Source: Hyphomonadaceae bacterium (GTDB lineage: Bacteria > Pseudomonadota > Alphaproteobacteria > Caulobacterales > Hyphomonadaceae). From it: 64,000 nt of DNA. Shown in pieces: positions 43,414 through 52,053 of this stretch. The notes under the pieces were generated by a model. That model was not told the origin of the DNA and did not search any database. It was given only the letters and a program-made list of their open reading frames with translations. The position numbers and the translations under genes were made by a program. The stretch is taken from contig JANQQC010000047.1 in NCBI GenBank assembly GCA_028285145.1, forward strand, positions 177,224 to 241,223. The letters are read 5' to 3'. Every line of letters begins with the position of its first letter. The first letter of the stretch is position 1.

Positions 43414-44367
43414 TTACGACGCGTCGGGCTCTGACGCCAGACGCCGAATGGCCTCCGCCACAGCCGCGCCTTCGCCGTGGTGTGGCATGTGGCCTTCATC
43501 GGCGAGTGGAACCAGTTCCAGATCCTGCGCCTGGTGTTTCAATTTGCCGACATGGAGCGGCGGACTGATCACCGTATCCTGCGCGCCGGAGAAGACGATA
43601 ATCGGCATATCGAGTTGCTCATAGCGGGCCGACTGCGTGCCAAGTTCTTCGCGCAGGGCGTTTACATCCCTTGCATTGGCGCGAAAGTTTCCCGGCCGGA
43701 ACAGGAGACCGATCGCGGAATTCTCGAAATACCCTGCCGGCTCAGGTGCCGGGTCGAACACGCCATTGATGCCGGCTTCGACCTGCGCAGGACCAACGAT
43801 CGGGACAAGCTGGCTAAAGGCCGGACCAATCACCGGCGGACCGGCATAGCGATTGTACCAGGTCTCCCCACCATTCCCCCAATCATGGGAGACAGGAGCG
43901 AGCAGAACGAGGCCCTCGACAAGATCTGGCCGATCAAGCGCCAGCCGCAGTGCAACGCCGCCACCGAAAGAGTGGCCGACGATGACCGCCTTTTCCCCCG
44001 GCGCGAAGGCCTCAAGTACACCCGCCATCTGTTCGGCTTGCACGCCTAGCTTATGGGCGTCATCTGGACGGTCGGAATGACCATGCCCGGGCCGATCAGC
44101 CATGAAGACCCGGTGATCCCCGGCGAGACGCGGTGCGAGGGTCCACTCAAACTCGCGGGCATTGGCGCTCGCCCCATGGATCATCAGGACAGGCGGGCCA
44201 GTCTCGCCTTGCGTGAGAACATGCACGTCTGCCCCATTCACGGGGATCAGCTCGCCCACAGCCGGGAACCTGTCCTCCACGCGGGAGGTGTAGATGGCGC
44301 TGTGCACGCAGGCACTGAGGCTCGACACAGTGAACATGACGAGCAGGCCGAGAAGGATGGTTTTCAA
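43414..44367 (-). CDS. Exported alpha/beta hydrolase
   Basis: The 317-residue product starts at TTG 44367, overlapping the stop of the TPR gene (TTGA), followed by a signal LKTILLGLLVMFTVSSLSAC that contains a lipobox (Cys near residue 20), so a lipoprotein is likely. The hydrolase core has the oxyanion-hole HGAS, nucleophile elbow VGHSFGGGVALRLAL, Asp in FSGAQDTVI and His in DEGHMPHH. An in-frame start 150 bases upstream would extend into the TPR gene without homology. Substrate unknown; fold only. Confidence 0.87.
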   Translation of the reverse strand: MKTILLGLLVMFTVSSLSACVHSAIYTSRVEDRFPAVGELIPVNGADVHVLTQGETGPPVLMIHGASANAREFEWTLAPRLAGDHRVFMADRPGHGHSDRPDDAHKLGVQAEQMAGVLEAFAPGEKAVIVGHSFGGGVALRLALDRPDLVEGLVLLAPVSHDWGNGGETWYNRYAGPPVIGPAFSQLVPIVGPAQVEAGINGVFDPAPEPAGYFENSAIGLLFRPGNFRANARDVNALREELGTQSARYEQLDMPIIVFSGAQDTVISPPLHVGKLKHQAQDLELVPLADEGHMPHHGEGAAVAEAIRRLASEPDAS

Positions 44368-44894
44368 AGGGATTGTCCGTCTGAGTTTGTGGCAAGGCGA
44401 CGCTCGGCGAGCTTTGCCGGCGCGAGATGGGGATGAATTTTCAGCGCCTCGCGATAGGCGGCCAGCGCCTCCTTGCGGGCCCCGAACGTTTCGAGCACGG
44501 CCCCAAGTCCCGTCCACGCCCCGAAATGGCGTGGCTCAAGGCGCAAGGCCTCATTCACATCGCGAAGGGCTTCCGCATACTTTTCTTCGGCCAGAAAGAG
44601 CCCTGCCCGCCGGTTCCATGCCTCAGCATAATCAGGCTGGATTAGGATGGCGCGGTCATACATGGAGCGCGCAAGCGTGACGTCACCCGCCATCTGGGCC
44701 GCCACGCCCCGTTCCATCAGAATGTCTACGGTCGGGGAACCACTTTCCATCCAGGCGGCAAAAATATCCATGGCGATTTCGGTCGCCTCGGGCTCGGTCG
44801 GTGCTTCCAGCAATTTCTCGAACATTTCGTCCGTCGGGCCAGCGGATTGGCTGCCGACGAGCAGAACAAGGGAAAAAGCGAGCGCTTTGAACAT
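44364..44894 (-). CDS. Exported TPR-repeat protein
   Basis: The 176-residue product has a signal peptide (MFKALAFSLVLLVGSQSAG) and three or four TPR-like repeats, the clearest being YAEAWNRRAGLFLAEEKYAEALRDVNEAL and AWTGLGAVLETFGARKEALAAYREAL. It acts as a periplasmic scaffold or adaptor. It shares an overlap with the alpha/beta hydrolase gene, so the two likely work in the same pathway. Confidence 0.85.
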   Translation of the reverse strand: MFKALAFSLVLLVGSQSAGPTDEMFEKLLEAPTEPEATEIAMDIFAAWMESGSPTVDILMERGVAAQMAGDVTLARSMYDRAILIQPDYAEAWNRRAGLFLAEEKYAEALRDVNEALRLEPRHFGAWTGLGAVLETFGARKEALAAYREALKIHPHLAPAKLAERRLATNSDGQSL

Positions 44895-44925
44895 GTAACC
44901 GAGTATGGAGCCTATGACGGCGGCT

Positions 44926-45540
44926 TCAAGGCGAGATCAGCTGATGATCCAGAAGCGCACGCTCAAGACCGGCGGCATCAGTGAACACATGTCCGTGAAA
45001 GCCGAGCGCTTCCGCCGCCTCGATGTTCTCCTGCCGGTCATCAATGAATAGAACCTCTGATGGCTCCGGATTGCCCATCCGGTTGAGCGTTATGTCATAA
45101 ATCTCCCGCGCCGGCTTGATCACTCCATGATCGCCGGAGACCACAATGTCACGGAAGACATTAATGATGCGGAAGCGATCGAAGATGGGTTTCGCCGTCT
45201 CACTGGCCATATTGGAGAGCGCATAGAGCGGCGTTTCAGCGGCCTCGAGGCGTCCGATCAGCTCCGGCACACCGGGCACATAGCCCTCAAACATCTCCAT
45301 CCATTCGGTCTTCCAGGCCCGGATATGGTCGGCATGATGAGGAAAATCCTCGATCAGGGCGGGGATCGTCTCGTCCATTGGCGTGCCAGAATCGTGGTTC
45401 TTATGCCAGTTCATGGCGTCGATTTCGGCAAGAAAGTGCGCGGCAGCGTCTGCATCGCCGAACCGCTTTTCATACAGGCGGGCGGGACGCCAATCGACGA
45501 CGACGTTCCCGAGATCAAAAAGCGCGATCCGGGCTGTCAT
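44926..45540 (-). CDS. HAD-superfamily hydrolase, YihX-like
   Basis: The 204-residue product opens with FDLGNVVVDW, the motif I variant of YihX-like sugar-phosphatases, then ALSNMAS (motif II) and GVIKPAREIYDI (motif III Lys), ending with FIDDRQENIEAAEALGFHG (motif IV). Cap insertion of about 80 residues between motif I and II. Probable phosphatase on a sugar phosphate; natural substrate not predictable. Isolated between TPR and rpmJ genes. Confidence 0.9.
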   Translation of the reverse strand: MTARIALFDLGNVVVDWRPARLYEKRFGDADAAAHFLAEIDAMNWHKNHDSGTPMDETIPALIEDFPHHADHIRAWKTEWMEMFEGYVPGVPELIGRLEAAETPLYALSNMASETAKPIFDRFRIINVFRDIVVSGDHGVIKPAREIYDITLNRMGNPEPSEVLFIDDRQENIEAAEALGFHGHVFTDAAGLERALLDHQLISP

Positions 45541-45564
45541 AACGAGTTGTCCTGAGTTTGGGGC

Positions 45565-45690
45565 TTAGCCCTGTTTCGCCTTGAAACGTGGATCAGTCTT
45601 GTTGATCACGTAAACGCGGCCCTTCCGGCGCACGACTTTACAGTCCCGGTGACGGTTCTTCAGAGCTTTGAGCGATGATTTAACTTTCAT
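45565..45690 (-). CDS. rpmJ: 50S ribosomal protein L36, zinc-free type
   Basis: 41-residue protein [20 protein letters not shown] then [20 protein letters not shown], the long alphaproteobacterial L36 form. It lacks the four-Cys zinc motif of the usual 37-residue L36 and keeps a single Cys. Placed after the HAD gene. ATG 45690; the same frame extends upstream without homology. Confidence 0.93.
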   Translation of the reverse strand: MKVKSSLKALKNRHRDCKVVRRKGRVYVINKTDPRFKAKQG

Positions 45691-45806
45691 GGGCCCGGCC
45701 CTTGCGTCATTTGGTCTGTTACAGCGAAGCTGAGGCGTGTATCCAAGGCGTGAGCCCAAGTCAACGCCGGGACGACAGCGATCTTGGCCGGATATCGGAG
45801 CCCCAC

Positions 45807-47222
45807 ATGACCATGACCCACGGACCCCGCCTGCGATGGATGATTGCCGCGTCTTCCCTTGCGCTGCTTTCTGGCTGCGCATCGGCACCCAGTACGGCAG
45901 AGCCGGCCCCCGCACCGACCCCAGGCTCGGCTCCTGACCCAACGCCAGCGCCAACTCCTGATATGGGAGGCACTCCGCGAACCACCCCAGTTGCAGAAGC
46001 CCCTGCTGCCCCCGATCCTGTCTTCGGATTTACGCCGTCTGGCGATCCCCGCATTGATGACTGGCGCACTGATTTCGCTGCGCGTTCGGTTGCCTCGGGC
46101 CGGTCAAGGGACGCTGTGACGACGATTCTGTCGGATCTTTCTCCGCTGTCGTTGTATCTGGGCAATGAAGCCTCGATCGCCCGGACAGGCATCAGCGATC
46201 AGGCCGAGTTTGCCAAACCGATCTGGGAATATCTGTCGTCGGCGGTCAGCGAGGGTCGCAAGGCGACCGGTGCCGAGAAACTCTCGGAGACACCCGGGCT
46301 TTTTGACGGGCTGGAAGCCCGCTACGGCGTTGACCGCGAAGTGCTGGTGGCGATCTGGGGCATGGAAAGCAATTTCGGCGGCTTCATTGGCGTGAACGAT
46401 GCAGCCAATGCCTTGTCCAACATGGCAGTTGAAGGCCGCCGGCAGGCCTTTGCCGAAGGCGAACTCACCGCCCTCATGAAACTCGTCGAGATGGGTCTGG
46501 TGACTCGCTCCGATCTCGTTTCAGGCTGGGCCGGAGCCATGGGCCAGACCCAGTTCATGCCATCCACCTATCTCGCTCATGCCGAAGATTTCGAAGGCGA
46601 TGGCCTGAAGGATGTCTGGAACAATCCCGCAGATGCGCTCGCTTCAGCCGCAAACTATCTGGCAGTCTCAGGCTACCGGCCGGGCCAGCCCTGGGGCATT
46701 GAAGTGTCTACGCCGCCGAATTTCGACTTCGCCATCGCTAATGGCGAGCGACGTGACATGGCCTTCTGGGAGGCGACAGGCCTTGCACCAACGCGCGGCG
46801 GCCCGTTCCAGACTGGCGGCGCGAGCGCGGCAGAGCTTTGGCTGCCGGCCGGGGCGGATGGACCGAAATTTCTGCTCTTTGAAAACTTCGATGTCTTCAA
46901 GACCTACAACCGCGCCGACAGCTATGCGCTGGCCGTAGGTCTTTTGTCAGACGGCGTGGGCGGGCAGGACAATCCACTGACGCCGTGGCCGAACGATATC
47001 GAGCCGCTTTCAGTGGCCGAGATCAAGGAATTGCAGGCGGGACTGAATACGCTCGGTTATGATGCAGGTGCCGTTGACGGGATCGCCGGACGCGGCACTA
47101 AAGGCGCGCTACAGAGGTTCCAGAAGGCGCGCGGCTTCGCTGCGGACGGTTTTCCGACCAAGATCATGCTGGCTTATGTGCTTGGAGATTCCGGCGGCGG
47201 TTCGCTTCAGACGTCCCGCTGA
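45807..47222 (+). CDS. Lytic murein transglycosylase (MltB family) with peptidoglycan-binding domain
   Basis: The 471-residue product has a lipoprotein-type signal ending LLSGC, a Pro/Ala/Thr-rich linker, the SLT/MltB catalytic domain with catalytic Glu in [13 protein letters not shown] and motifs [20 protein letters not shown]-terminal peptidoglycan-binding domain ([31 protein letters not shown]) follows. ATG 45807 follows GGAG; an upstream start 105 bases earlier is rejected. Together with MltA it is a second outer-membrane wall-cleaving enzyme in the window. Confidence 0.93.
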   Translation: MTMTHGPRLRWMIAASSLALLSGCASAPSTAEPAPAPTPGSAPDPTPAPTPDMGGTPRTTPVAEAPAAPDPVFGFTPSGDPRIDDWRTDFAARSVASGRSRDAVTTILSDLSPLSLYLGNEASIARTGISDQAEFAKPIWEYLSSAVSEGRKATGAEKLSETPGLFDGLEARYGVDREVLVAIWGMESNFGGFIGVNDAANALSNMAVEGRRQAFAEGELTALMKLVEMGLVTRSDLVSGWAGAMGQTQFMPSTYLAHAEDFEGDGLKDVWNNPADALASAANYLAVSGYRPGQPWGIEVSTPPNFDFAIANGERRDMAFWEATGLAPTRGGPFQTGGASAAELWLPAGADGPKFLLFENFDVFKTYNRADSYALAVGLLSDGVGGQDNPLTPWPNDIEPLSVAEIKELQAGLNTLGYDAGAVDGIAGRGTKGALQRFQKARGFAADGFPTKIMLAYVLGDSGGGSLQTSR

Positions 47223-47231
47223 ATACGACAC

Positions 47232-48527
47232 CTATTCGTCGGCAACAGCGTCCGGGCCTGGCTTAAGGGCGAAGGCCGCGAAGATGCTCATCAGCGTCAG
47301 CATGACAGCGCAGAATAGGAACGGAGCCCACGGGGCCACGAACTCATATATGTAGAGCCCAAAAAACGGCGTCACGACATAGCCAAGGCCATTTGCAGAG
47401 ATGACCAGGCCGGCAACGTTGCCTTGCAGTTCCGGCTTCACGGCAAGAGAGGCTCCGCCGGAAAAACCAGGGCGGACAAGCCCCTGCCCCAGGCCGATCA
47501 AAAACTGAGCCGTGACCAAGATGGAATAAGCGTTCTTGCCTGCCGGGATGATCATCAGCGCACCGAGCACCATAGGGATCGCGCCCACAATCATCAGAGT
47601 CCGGCTGGAATACTTCAGGCGAGGGATCAGAACGAGCTGGGACAACAGCACACCGACAGCGCCAAGCGTGAAGGCCGGGCCCGTGTACTGAACCGCGAGC
47701 GGGCCGGACACGTCCATCTTATCCATCACTGCAAAGAGAAAGGTCTGAGTCAGCACGCCTGTGACAATCGACAGACCCACGGCATAGATCAGAAAGGGTG
47801 CGACATGCATCTGGTACCAAAGGCCCCGCGCGCCCGGCGTTTCCTCAATCGTGGTTGCATCGGTTTGCGGCCTGCGCGTTTCAGGCAGGCGCGTCAGCAG
47901 CAGGATCGACATAGCCGCCGCGAGTAGCATTGTGATGAAGACGGGGCTGATCAGGCCATAGGTCGGGGACAGGAAGGTGAAAGCTGAAACAAGAGCGGCC
48001 GCAAAGGCCGGTCCGACGACCGTGCCGACACTGAACCCTGCCGTCACGGAGGCGATCTCCTCGGTGCGCTCGGACGTGCTCGTCCGGTCCGCCACATAGG
48101 CCTGCGCCGCGGGTGTCGAGGCCGATCCGACCAGGCCGAACACGGCGCGTGATGCGGCCAGACACAGAAAAATCGCAATAGACCCCGTAATCGTGCCACC
48201 CAAGGCCAGCGCGGCGGACACGCCAAAGAGCAGCATCGAAACGGCATATCCAGCCAGACCGATCGAGGCGACGCGCCGCCGCCCCCAGACATTGCTCTTT
48301 TTTCCCCAATACGGGCTGCCAATCGACCAGCAGAGCGCCGAAAAGGAGAACACAGCCCCCGCCATCCAGTCTGGCAGGCCGAGTTCCCGGGTCATCGGCG
48401 GCAGCACGGCTGAAATCAGCATCGTATTGCCCGCGCCGATGGCCAAAAGCGCGAAGAACAGCAAACGGAAAGCGCCGCGACGATCGGGCCGCGGCGCGTT
48501 TTCCGGATCTGTTGTCGAAACCGCCAT
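47232..48527 (-). CDS. MFS transporter
   Basis: The 431-residue product has about 12 membrane segments with the MFS signature between segments 2 and 3 (GSPYWGKKSNVWGRRRVASIGLAGYA) and an antiporter-type motif C-like glycine run in segment 5 (SVTAGFSVGTVVGPAFAAAL). ATG 48527 is chosen because the frame continues upstream through motA antisense with no homology. Substrate unknown; related proteins are drug/metabolite exporters. It converges with the lytic transglycosylase. Confidence 0.9.
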   Translation of the reverse strand: MAVSTTDPENAPRPDRRGAFRLLFFALLAIGAGNTMLISAVLPPMTRELGLPDWMAGAVFSFSALCWSIGSPYWGKKSNVWGRRRVASIGLAGYAVSMLLFGVSAALALGGTITGSIAIFLCLAASRAVFGLVGSASTPAAQAYVADRTSTSERTEEIASVTAGFSVGTVVGPAFAAALVSAFTFLSPTYGLISPVFITMLLAAAMSILLLTRLPETRRPQTDATTIEETPGARGLWYQMHVAPFLIYAVGLSIVTGVLTQTFLFAVMDKMDVSGPLAVQYTGPAFTLGAVGVLLSQLVLIPRLKYSSRTLMIVGAIPMVLGALMIIPAGKNAYSILVTAQFLIGLGQGLVRPGFSGGASLAVKPELQGNVAGLVISANGLGYVVTPFFGLYIYEFVAPWAPFLFCAVMLTLMSIFAAFALKPGPDAVADE

Positions 48528-48629
48528 GCGTTGTTCTTCGGGCGGGCCGGTCGAAAGATCAAGCACGAGGTGACCCCTGCCGCAGGGCCAATGACGCAAT
48601 CTTAAGCCTTGGCAGCGACAAAACCCGTT

Positions 48630-49508
48630 ATGGTTCAACTGGTCGGCCTTGTTCTTGTAATTGCGATTGTCGCGGCCGCGCTGCTCGTCAGCGGCGGCAA
48701 GGGCATTTTGCACGCTCTCCCGCTGGAGCTTGGGCTGATTGCGGGTGCAGCGCTTGGGACGTTGTTTATTGGCAATTCCACCCGCGTTGCGCGCGATGCG
48801 CTCGCCGGTTTCGGAAAGGCCATGAACGGCTCGAAATGGCACACTGAAGACTACATCGCGCTTCTGTCCCTGCTTTACGATCTGACCTCGCGCGCCCGCA
48901 AACGCGGCCTCGTGGCCATTGAGGATGATATCGAAGCGCCGGAAACCAGCGCGGCCTTTGCAGCCGCCCCGACCATCCGGGACGATGTCGATACGCGCAT
49001 CATGATTTGCGATGCCTTTCGCCTGATGGCGCTGGACTTGAACAACCCCGCCCGTGCCGAAGAACGCATGGATCGCATGATCGCCGCGGTCGTGGAGCGC
49101 CGCATGCGCGGCGTTCACGCCCTCCATACGGTCGCCGATGCCCTGCCTGCTCTCGGCATTGTCGCCGCCGTTCTCGGCATCATCCGAACCATGGGCGCGA
49201 TTAACCAGTCCCCGACCATTCTCGGAGCCATGATCGCCACAGCCTTGCTCGGAACCTTTCTCGGCGTGTTTCTCGCCTATGGCGTGGTCGGCCCGATTGC
49301 CTCCCGGTTCGGACAAGTGGTCGAAGAAGAGGCAAATGTCCTGGATGTGAGTCGGGCCGTGCTAAGCGCTTACGGGTCTGGCCTGACCCCGCGCGCCGCC
49401 ATTGAGATCGGGCGGGCAATGATCCCGGCAGATGTCCAGCCGAGCCTTGAAACCATCGATCATGCGCTTCAGGCGCAACGGTTTGAGGCCCGCCGCGTCG
49501 CCGCCTGA
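48630..49508 (+). CDS. motA: Flagellar stator protein MotA
   Basis: Proton-channel stator of the flagellar motor. The 292-residue product has two N-terminal membrane helices (LVGLVLVIAIVAAALLVSGG; LELGLIAGAALGTLFIGNS) and a cytoplasmic loop with LLSLLYDLTSRARKRGLVAIEDDIE, which carries the Arg and Glu that contact FliG. Two C-terminal helices follow, with the conserved Pro in LPALGIVAAVLGIIRTMG and LGTFLGVFLAYGVVGPIASRF. motB is not adjacent; in Caulobacter too the two are separate. ATG 48630 is used; TTG 48609 would add seven residues. Confidence 0.93.
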   Translation: MVQLVGLVLVIAIVAAALLVSGGKGILHALPLELGLIAGAALGTLFIGNSTRVARDALAGFGKAMNGSKWHTEDYIALLSLLYDLTSRARKRGLVAIEDDIEAPETSAAFAAAPTIRDDVDTRIMICDAFRLMALDLNNPARAEERMDRMIAAVVERRMRGVHALHTVADALPALGIVAAVLGIIRTMGAINQSPTILGAMIATALLGTFLGVFLAYGVVGPIASRFGQVVEEEANVLDVSRAVLSAYGSGLTPRAAIEIGRAMIPADVQPSLETIDHALQAQRFEARRVAA

Positions 49509-49600
49509 GGTGACTGACAGGCATTGCCTTTTTCAGCGGGCGCTTCATCCTCGCCACAAACACGATTGCGCTTACCGCGCTCCCCGCAAAGGAAACCGCT

Positions 49601-50128
49601 ATGGCCTCGAGATTTGAGACGCTGCTGGAAACGGTGGACCGCTATCAGGACCTGGCGGCGGAAAACTATGACCGCATCCGCAAGCTAGCCGAGGAATTGC
49701 GCCAGGGCCTGTGCGATTTCATGGACGCCAAGGACGGCGTATGCGTCCATCTGGTGCCGCCCACCGGGCCGTTTGACCCTAAACCTTATGGTGACAAGGC
49801 CTTCTCCATCCCGCCACGCGGGTTCCGTCCACTTGGTCCAGTGATGTTCGGCCTCGCCGTCCGGGTGACGAAGGGCACAGACTGGCTGCGTCTGACGATG
49901 GAATGCCGCAAGGCAGGCGACGTTTTCACGGTGCAGATTACTGGCGGACCGGAATACGAGTTCGAACTCCCGCTGGCCGACCACGACCCCGCCCCGTTCT
50001 ACGAGCACATCTACGACCATGTTCACAGCTGGTTCGCGACCCGGATCGATAGCTACCTGCAAGGCGAGTACGGCTCGCGTGAAATCGGATTCGACTTTGC
50101 CGATGCGGTGGACGTCGATAAGGCATGA
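49601..50128 (+). CDS. Conserved hypothetical protein, 175 residues
   Basis: Not recognised. Starts MASRFETLLETVDRYQDLAAEN with a predicted helix, then a beta-rich domain (VCVHLVPPTGPFDPKPYGDKAF, RPLGPVMFGLAVRV) and a C-terminal acidic helix (FEHI/HVHSWFATRIDSYLQGEYGSRE). No signal peptide or membrane segment. It follows motA by 92 bases and precedes the Na+/H+ antiporter by 23 bases, so could be co-transcribed with either. The protein appears cytoplasmic; no motif allows a role. Confidence 0.75.
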   Translation: MASRFETLLETVDRYQDLAAENYDRIRKLAEELRQGLCDFMDAKDGVCVHLVPPTGPFDPKPYGDKAFSIPPRGFRPLGPVMFGLAVRVTKGTDWLRLTMECRKAGDVFTVQITGGPEYEFELPLADHDPAPFYEHIYDHVHSWFATRIDSYLQGEYGSREIGFDFADAVDVDKA

Positions 50129-50151
50129 ACGGTTAGTCTCGGGGGCGGGCT

Positions 50152-52053
50152 TTGCATCACGACACTCTGATCTTCTCCTGCGCGCTCATCGGCGCGCTTG
50201 GCCTTGGTGCGCAATGGATCGCTTGGCGGATTCAGGCACCAGCGATCGTGCTCATGGCACTGGCAGGCCTAGCGGTCGGCCCATTCTGGGCCGTCGTGTT
50301 TGGCAACCCTGCCAGTCCCCTATTCTATGGCGTTGAAGGGGCCCTTCTTGATCCCTCCCATGAGTTTGGCGATCTCCTACGCCCCATCGTCTCACTGGCG
50401 GTGGCTGTCATCCTGTTTGAGGGCGGGCTCGCGCTGAAATTCGAGAATCTACGCGATGCCGGTGCGGCGGTGCGGCGCATGGTGTTCGTCGGTGGGCCGC
50501 TGGCCTGGGTGCTCGGATCGCTGGCAGCCTATTACGCGGCTGGTCTGGATTGGGCGAGCGCCATTGTCTTTGCCGGCGTCATGGTGGTGACCGGGCCGAC
50601 CGTGATCATGCCGCTGCTGCGCCAGTCCAAGCTGGGCGGGCGTACAGGGGCCGCGTTGAAATGGGAAGGCATCGTCAACGATCCCGTCGGCGCGCTGTTC
50701 GCTGTCGCGGCCTATGAGATCATTCGGGTTCTTGCGCAGGGCCAAAGCGTGATCGGTGCGGCGATATGGATTGTGTTCGCGGCCAGTGTCGGGGTTGCGC
50801 TCGGTGTCGCCTTTGGATGGGGCATTATGCGGGCCTTTCGGGCTGGCTGGACGCCAGAGTTCCTAAAGGCTCCCATCATCTTCGCCTCGATTATTATGTG
50901 CTACGGCATTGCCGAGTTGATGGAAAAAGAGATCGGCCTCGTCGCGGTCACAGCCTATGGTATGACCCTCGCCAATTCGCGGCTGGCGGGCCTCGCCGAG
51001 CTTCGCAAGTTCAAGGAAGACATCGCCGTTCTGCTGGTCTCTGGCGTGTTCGTGATCCTTACCGCGAACCTGACACCGGAAATGATCGGTGCAGCGCTTA
51101 CATGGCAGACGCTGCTCTTCCTCATCTGTATGTTGTTTATTGTGCGCCCCCTGTCGGTCTGGATTTCGACATACGGCACGCTGAAGCGGAACGAGGCGAT
51201 CCTGCTCGGCTGGATTGCCCCACGCGGGATCGTTGCCGTGGCAGTCTCCGGCCTGTTCGGCTCATTGCTCGTCGACCTGTCCAGAAATTCGACCTTCGAC
51301 ATTTACGGAGCCGACCGGATCGCGCCGCTCGCTTTTGCGATGGTGTTTGCCACTGTGGTTCTCCACGGCTTCACCATCAGCCCAATGGCCCGATGGCTGG
51401 GGCTGGCGCGCAAGGAACGCCCAGGCGTTTTAGTTGTGGGGGTGAATCCTTGGAGCATGGGCCTCTCCCAAACGCTTCAGGAAGCCAGCATCGATACGAT
51501 TCTCGCCGACTCGAACTGGCGGCGGCTCCGTCCTGCCCGCGAAGCCGGCCTCGAGACATTCTTTGGAGAAGTGCTCTCCGAGGAAGCAGAAGTCCGCCTC
51601 GATCATTCACGCTTTGAAACCGTCGCGGCGCTCTCAACGAACGAGCCCTACAACGCGTTGGTCTGCGGCCATTTCGCGCCGGAACTCGGCCGTCACAAGG
51701 TCCACCAACTCTCCCCGCAGGATGGAGACGAGGAAGATCCGAGAATCATCGGCATGGGAACGCGCGGCCGCACCCTGATGAAGCGCGGGCGGTCGTACGA
51801 TGCGCTGGTGCGAGACCTGTACCGGGGCTGGGAGTTTGCGCGCACCCAATTGACGGAGAAATACGGGCTCGACGAGTTTTATGCCGACCGGCCAAAATCC
51901 GATCTGATCGCCGAAATCAGGCCCGACAAATCGATCGTCTTTCTTGGGCCCAACCGGGAGCCACGCGGCGGTGAGGGTGTCATCCTTGTCAGCTTTGGAC
52001 CGCCGGACACCACCGAGATCGGCCAGGATGCCGCCGAAGCCGCGACCGCTTAA
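50152..52053 (+). CDS. Na+/H+ (or K+/H+) antiporter, CPA1 NhaP type, with C-terminal nucleotide-binding-like tail
   Basis: The 633-residue product has about 12 membrane segments (SLAVAVILFEGGLALKFENL, VTGPTVIMPLLRQ, WEGIVNDPVGALFAV with the ion-binding NDP motif, WIAPRGIVAVAVSGLFGS). A soluble C-terminal part follows from about residue 425 with VLVVGVNPWSMGLSQTLQEASIDTILADSN, resembling an RCK/TrkA-N fold. TTG start 50152 is chosen, with GGGGGCGGG upstream; the next in-frame Met (50252) would delete the first helix. Stop overlaps the amino acid permease stop by 4 bases (TTAA). Confidence 0.9.
   Translation: MHHDTLIFSCALIGALGLGAQWIAWRIQAPAIVLMALAGLAVGPFWAVVFGNPASPLFYGVEGALLDPSHEFGDLLRPIVSLAVAVILFEGGLALKFENLRDAGAAVRRMVFVGGPLAWVLGSLAAYYAAGLDWASAIVFAGVMVVTGPTVIMPLLRQSKLGGRTGAALKWEGIVNDPVGALFAVAAYEIIRVLAQGQSVIGAAIWIVFAASVGVALGVAFGWGIMRAFRAGWTPEFLKAPIIFASIIMCYGIAELMEKEIGLVAVTAYGMTLANSRLAGLAELRKFKEDIAVLLVSGVFVILTANLTPEMIGAALTWQTLLFLICMLFIVRPLSVWISTYGTLKRNEAILLGWIAPRGIVAVAVSGLFGSLLVDLSRNSTFDIYGADRIAPLAFAMVFATVVLHGFTISPMARWLGLARKERPGVLVVGVNPWSMGLSQTLQEASIDTILADSNWRRLRPAREAGLETFFGEVLSEEAEVRLDHSRFETVAALSTNEPYNALVCGHFAPELGRHKVHQLSPQDGDEEDPRIIGMGTRGRTLMKRGRSYDALVRDLYRGWEFARTQLTEKYGLDEFYADRPKSDLIAEIRPDKSIVFLGPNREPRGGEGVILVSFGPPDTTEIGQDAAEAATA

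Noticed and set aside
48528..49316. 263-residue upstream extension of the MFS transporter frame
   Set aside because: It is antisense to the well-supported motA gene and the family begins at 48527.
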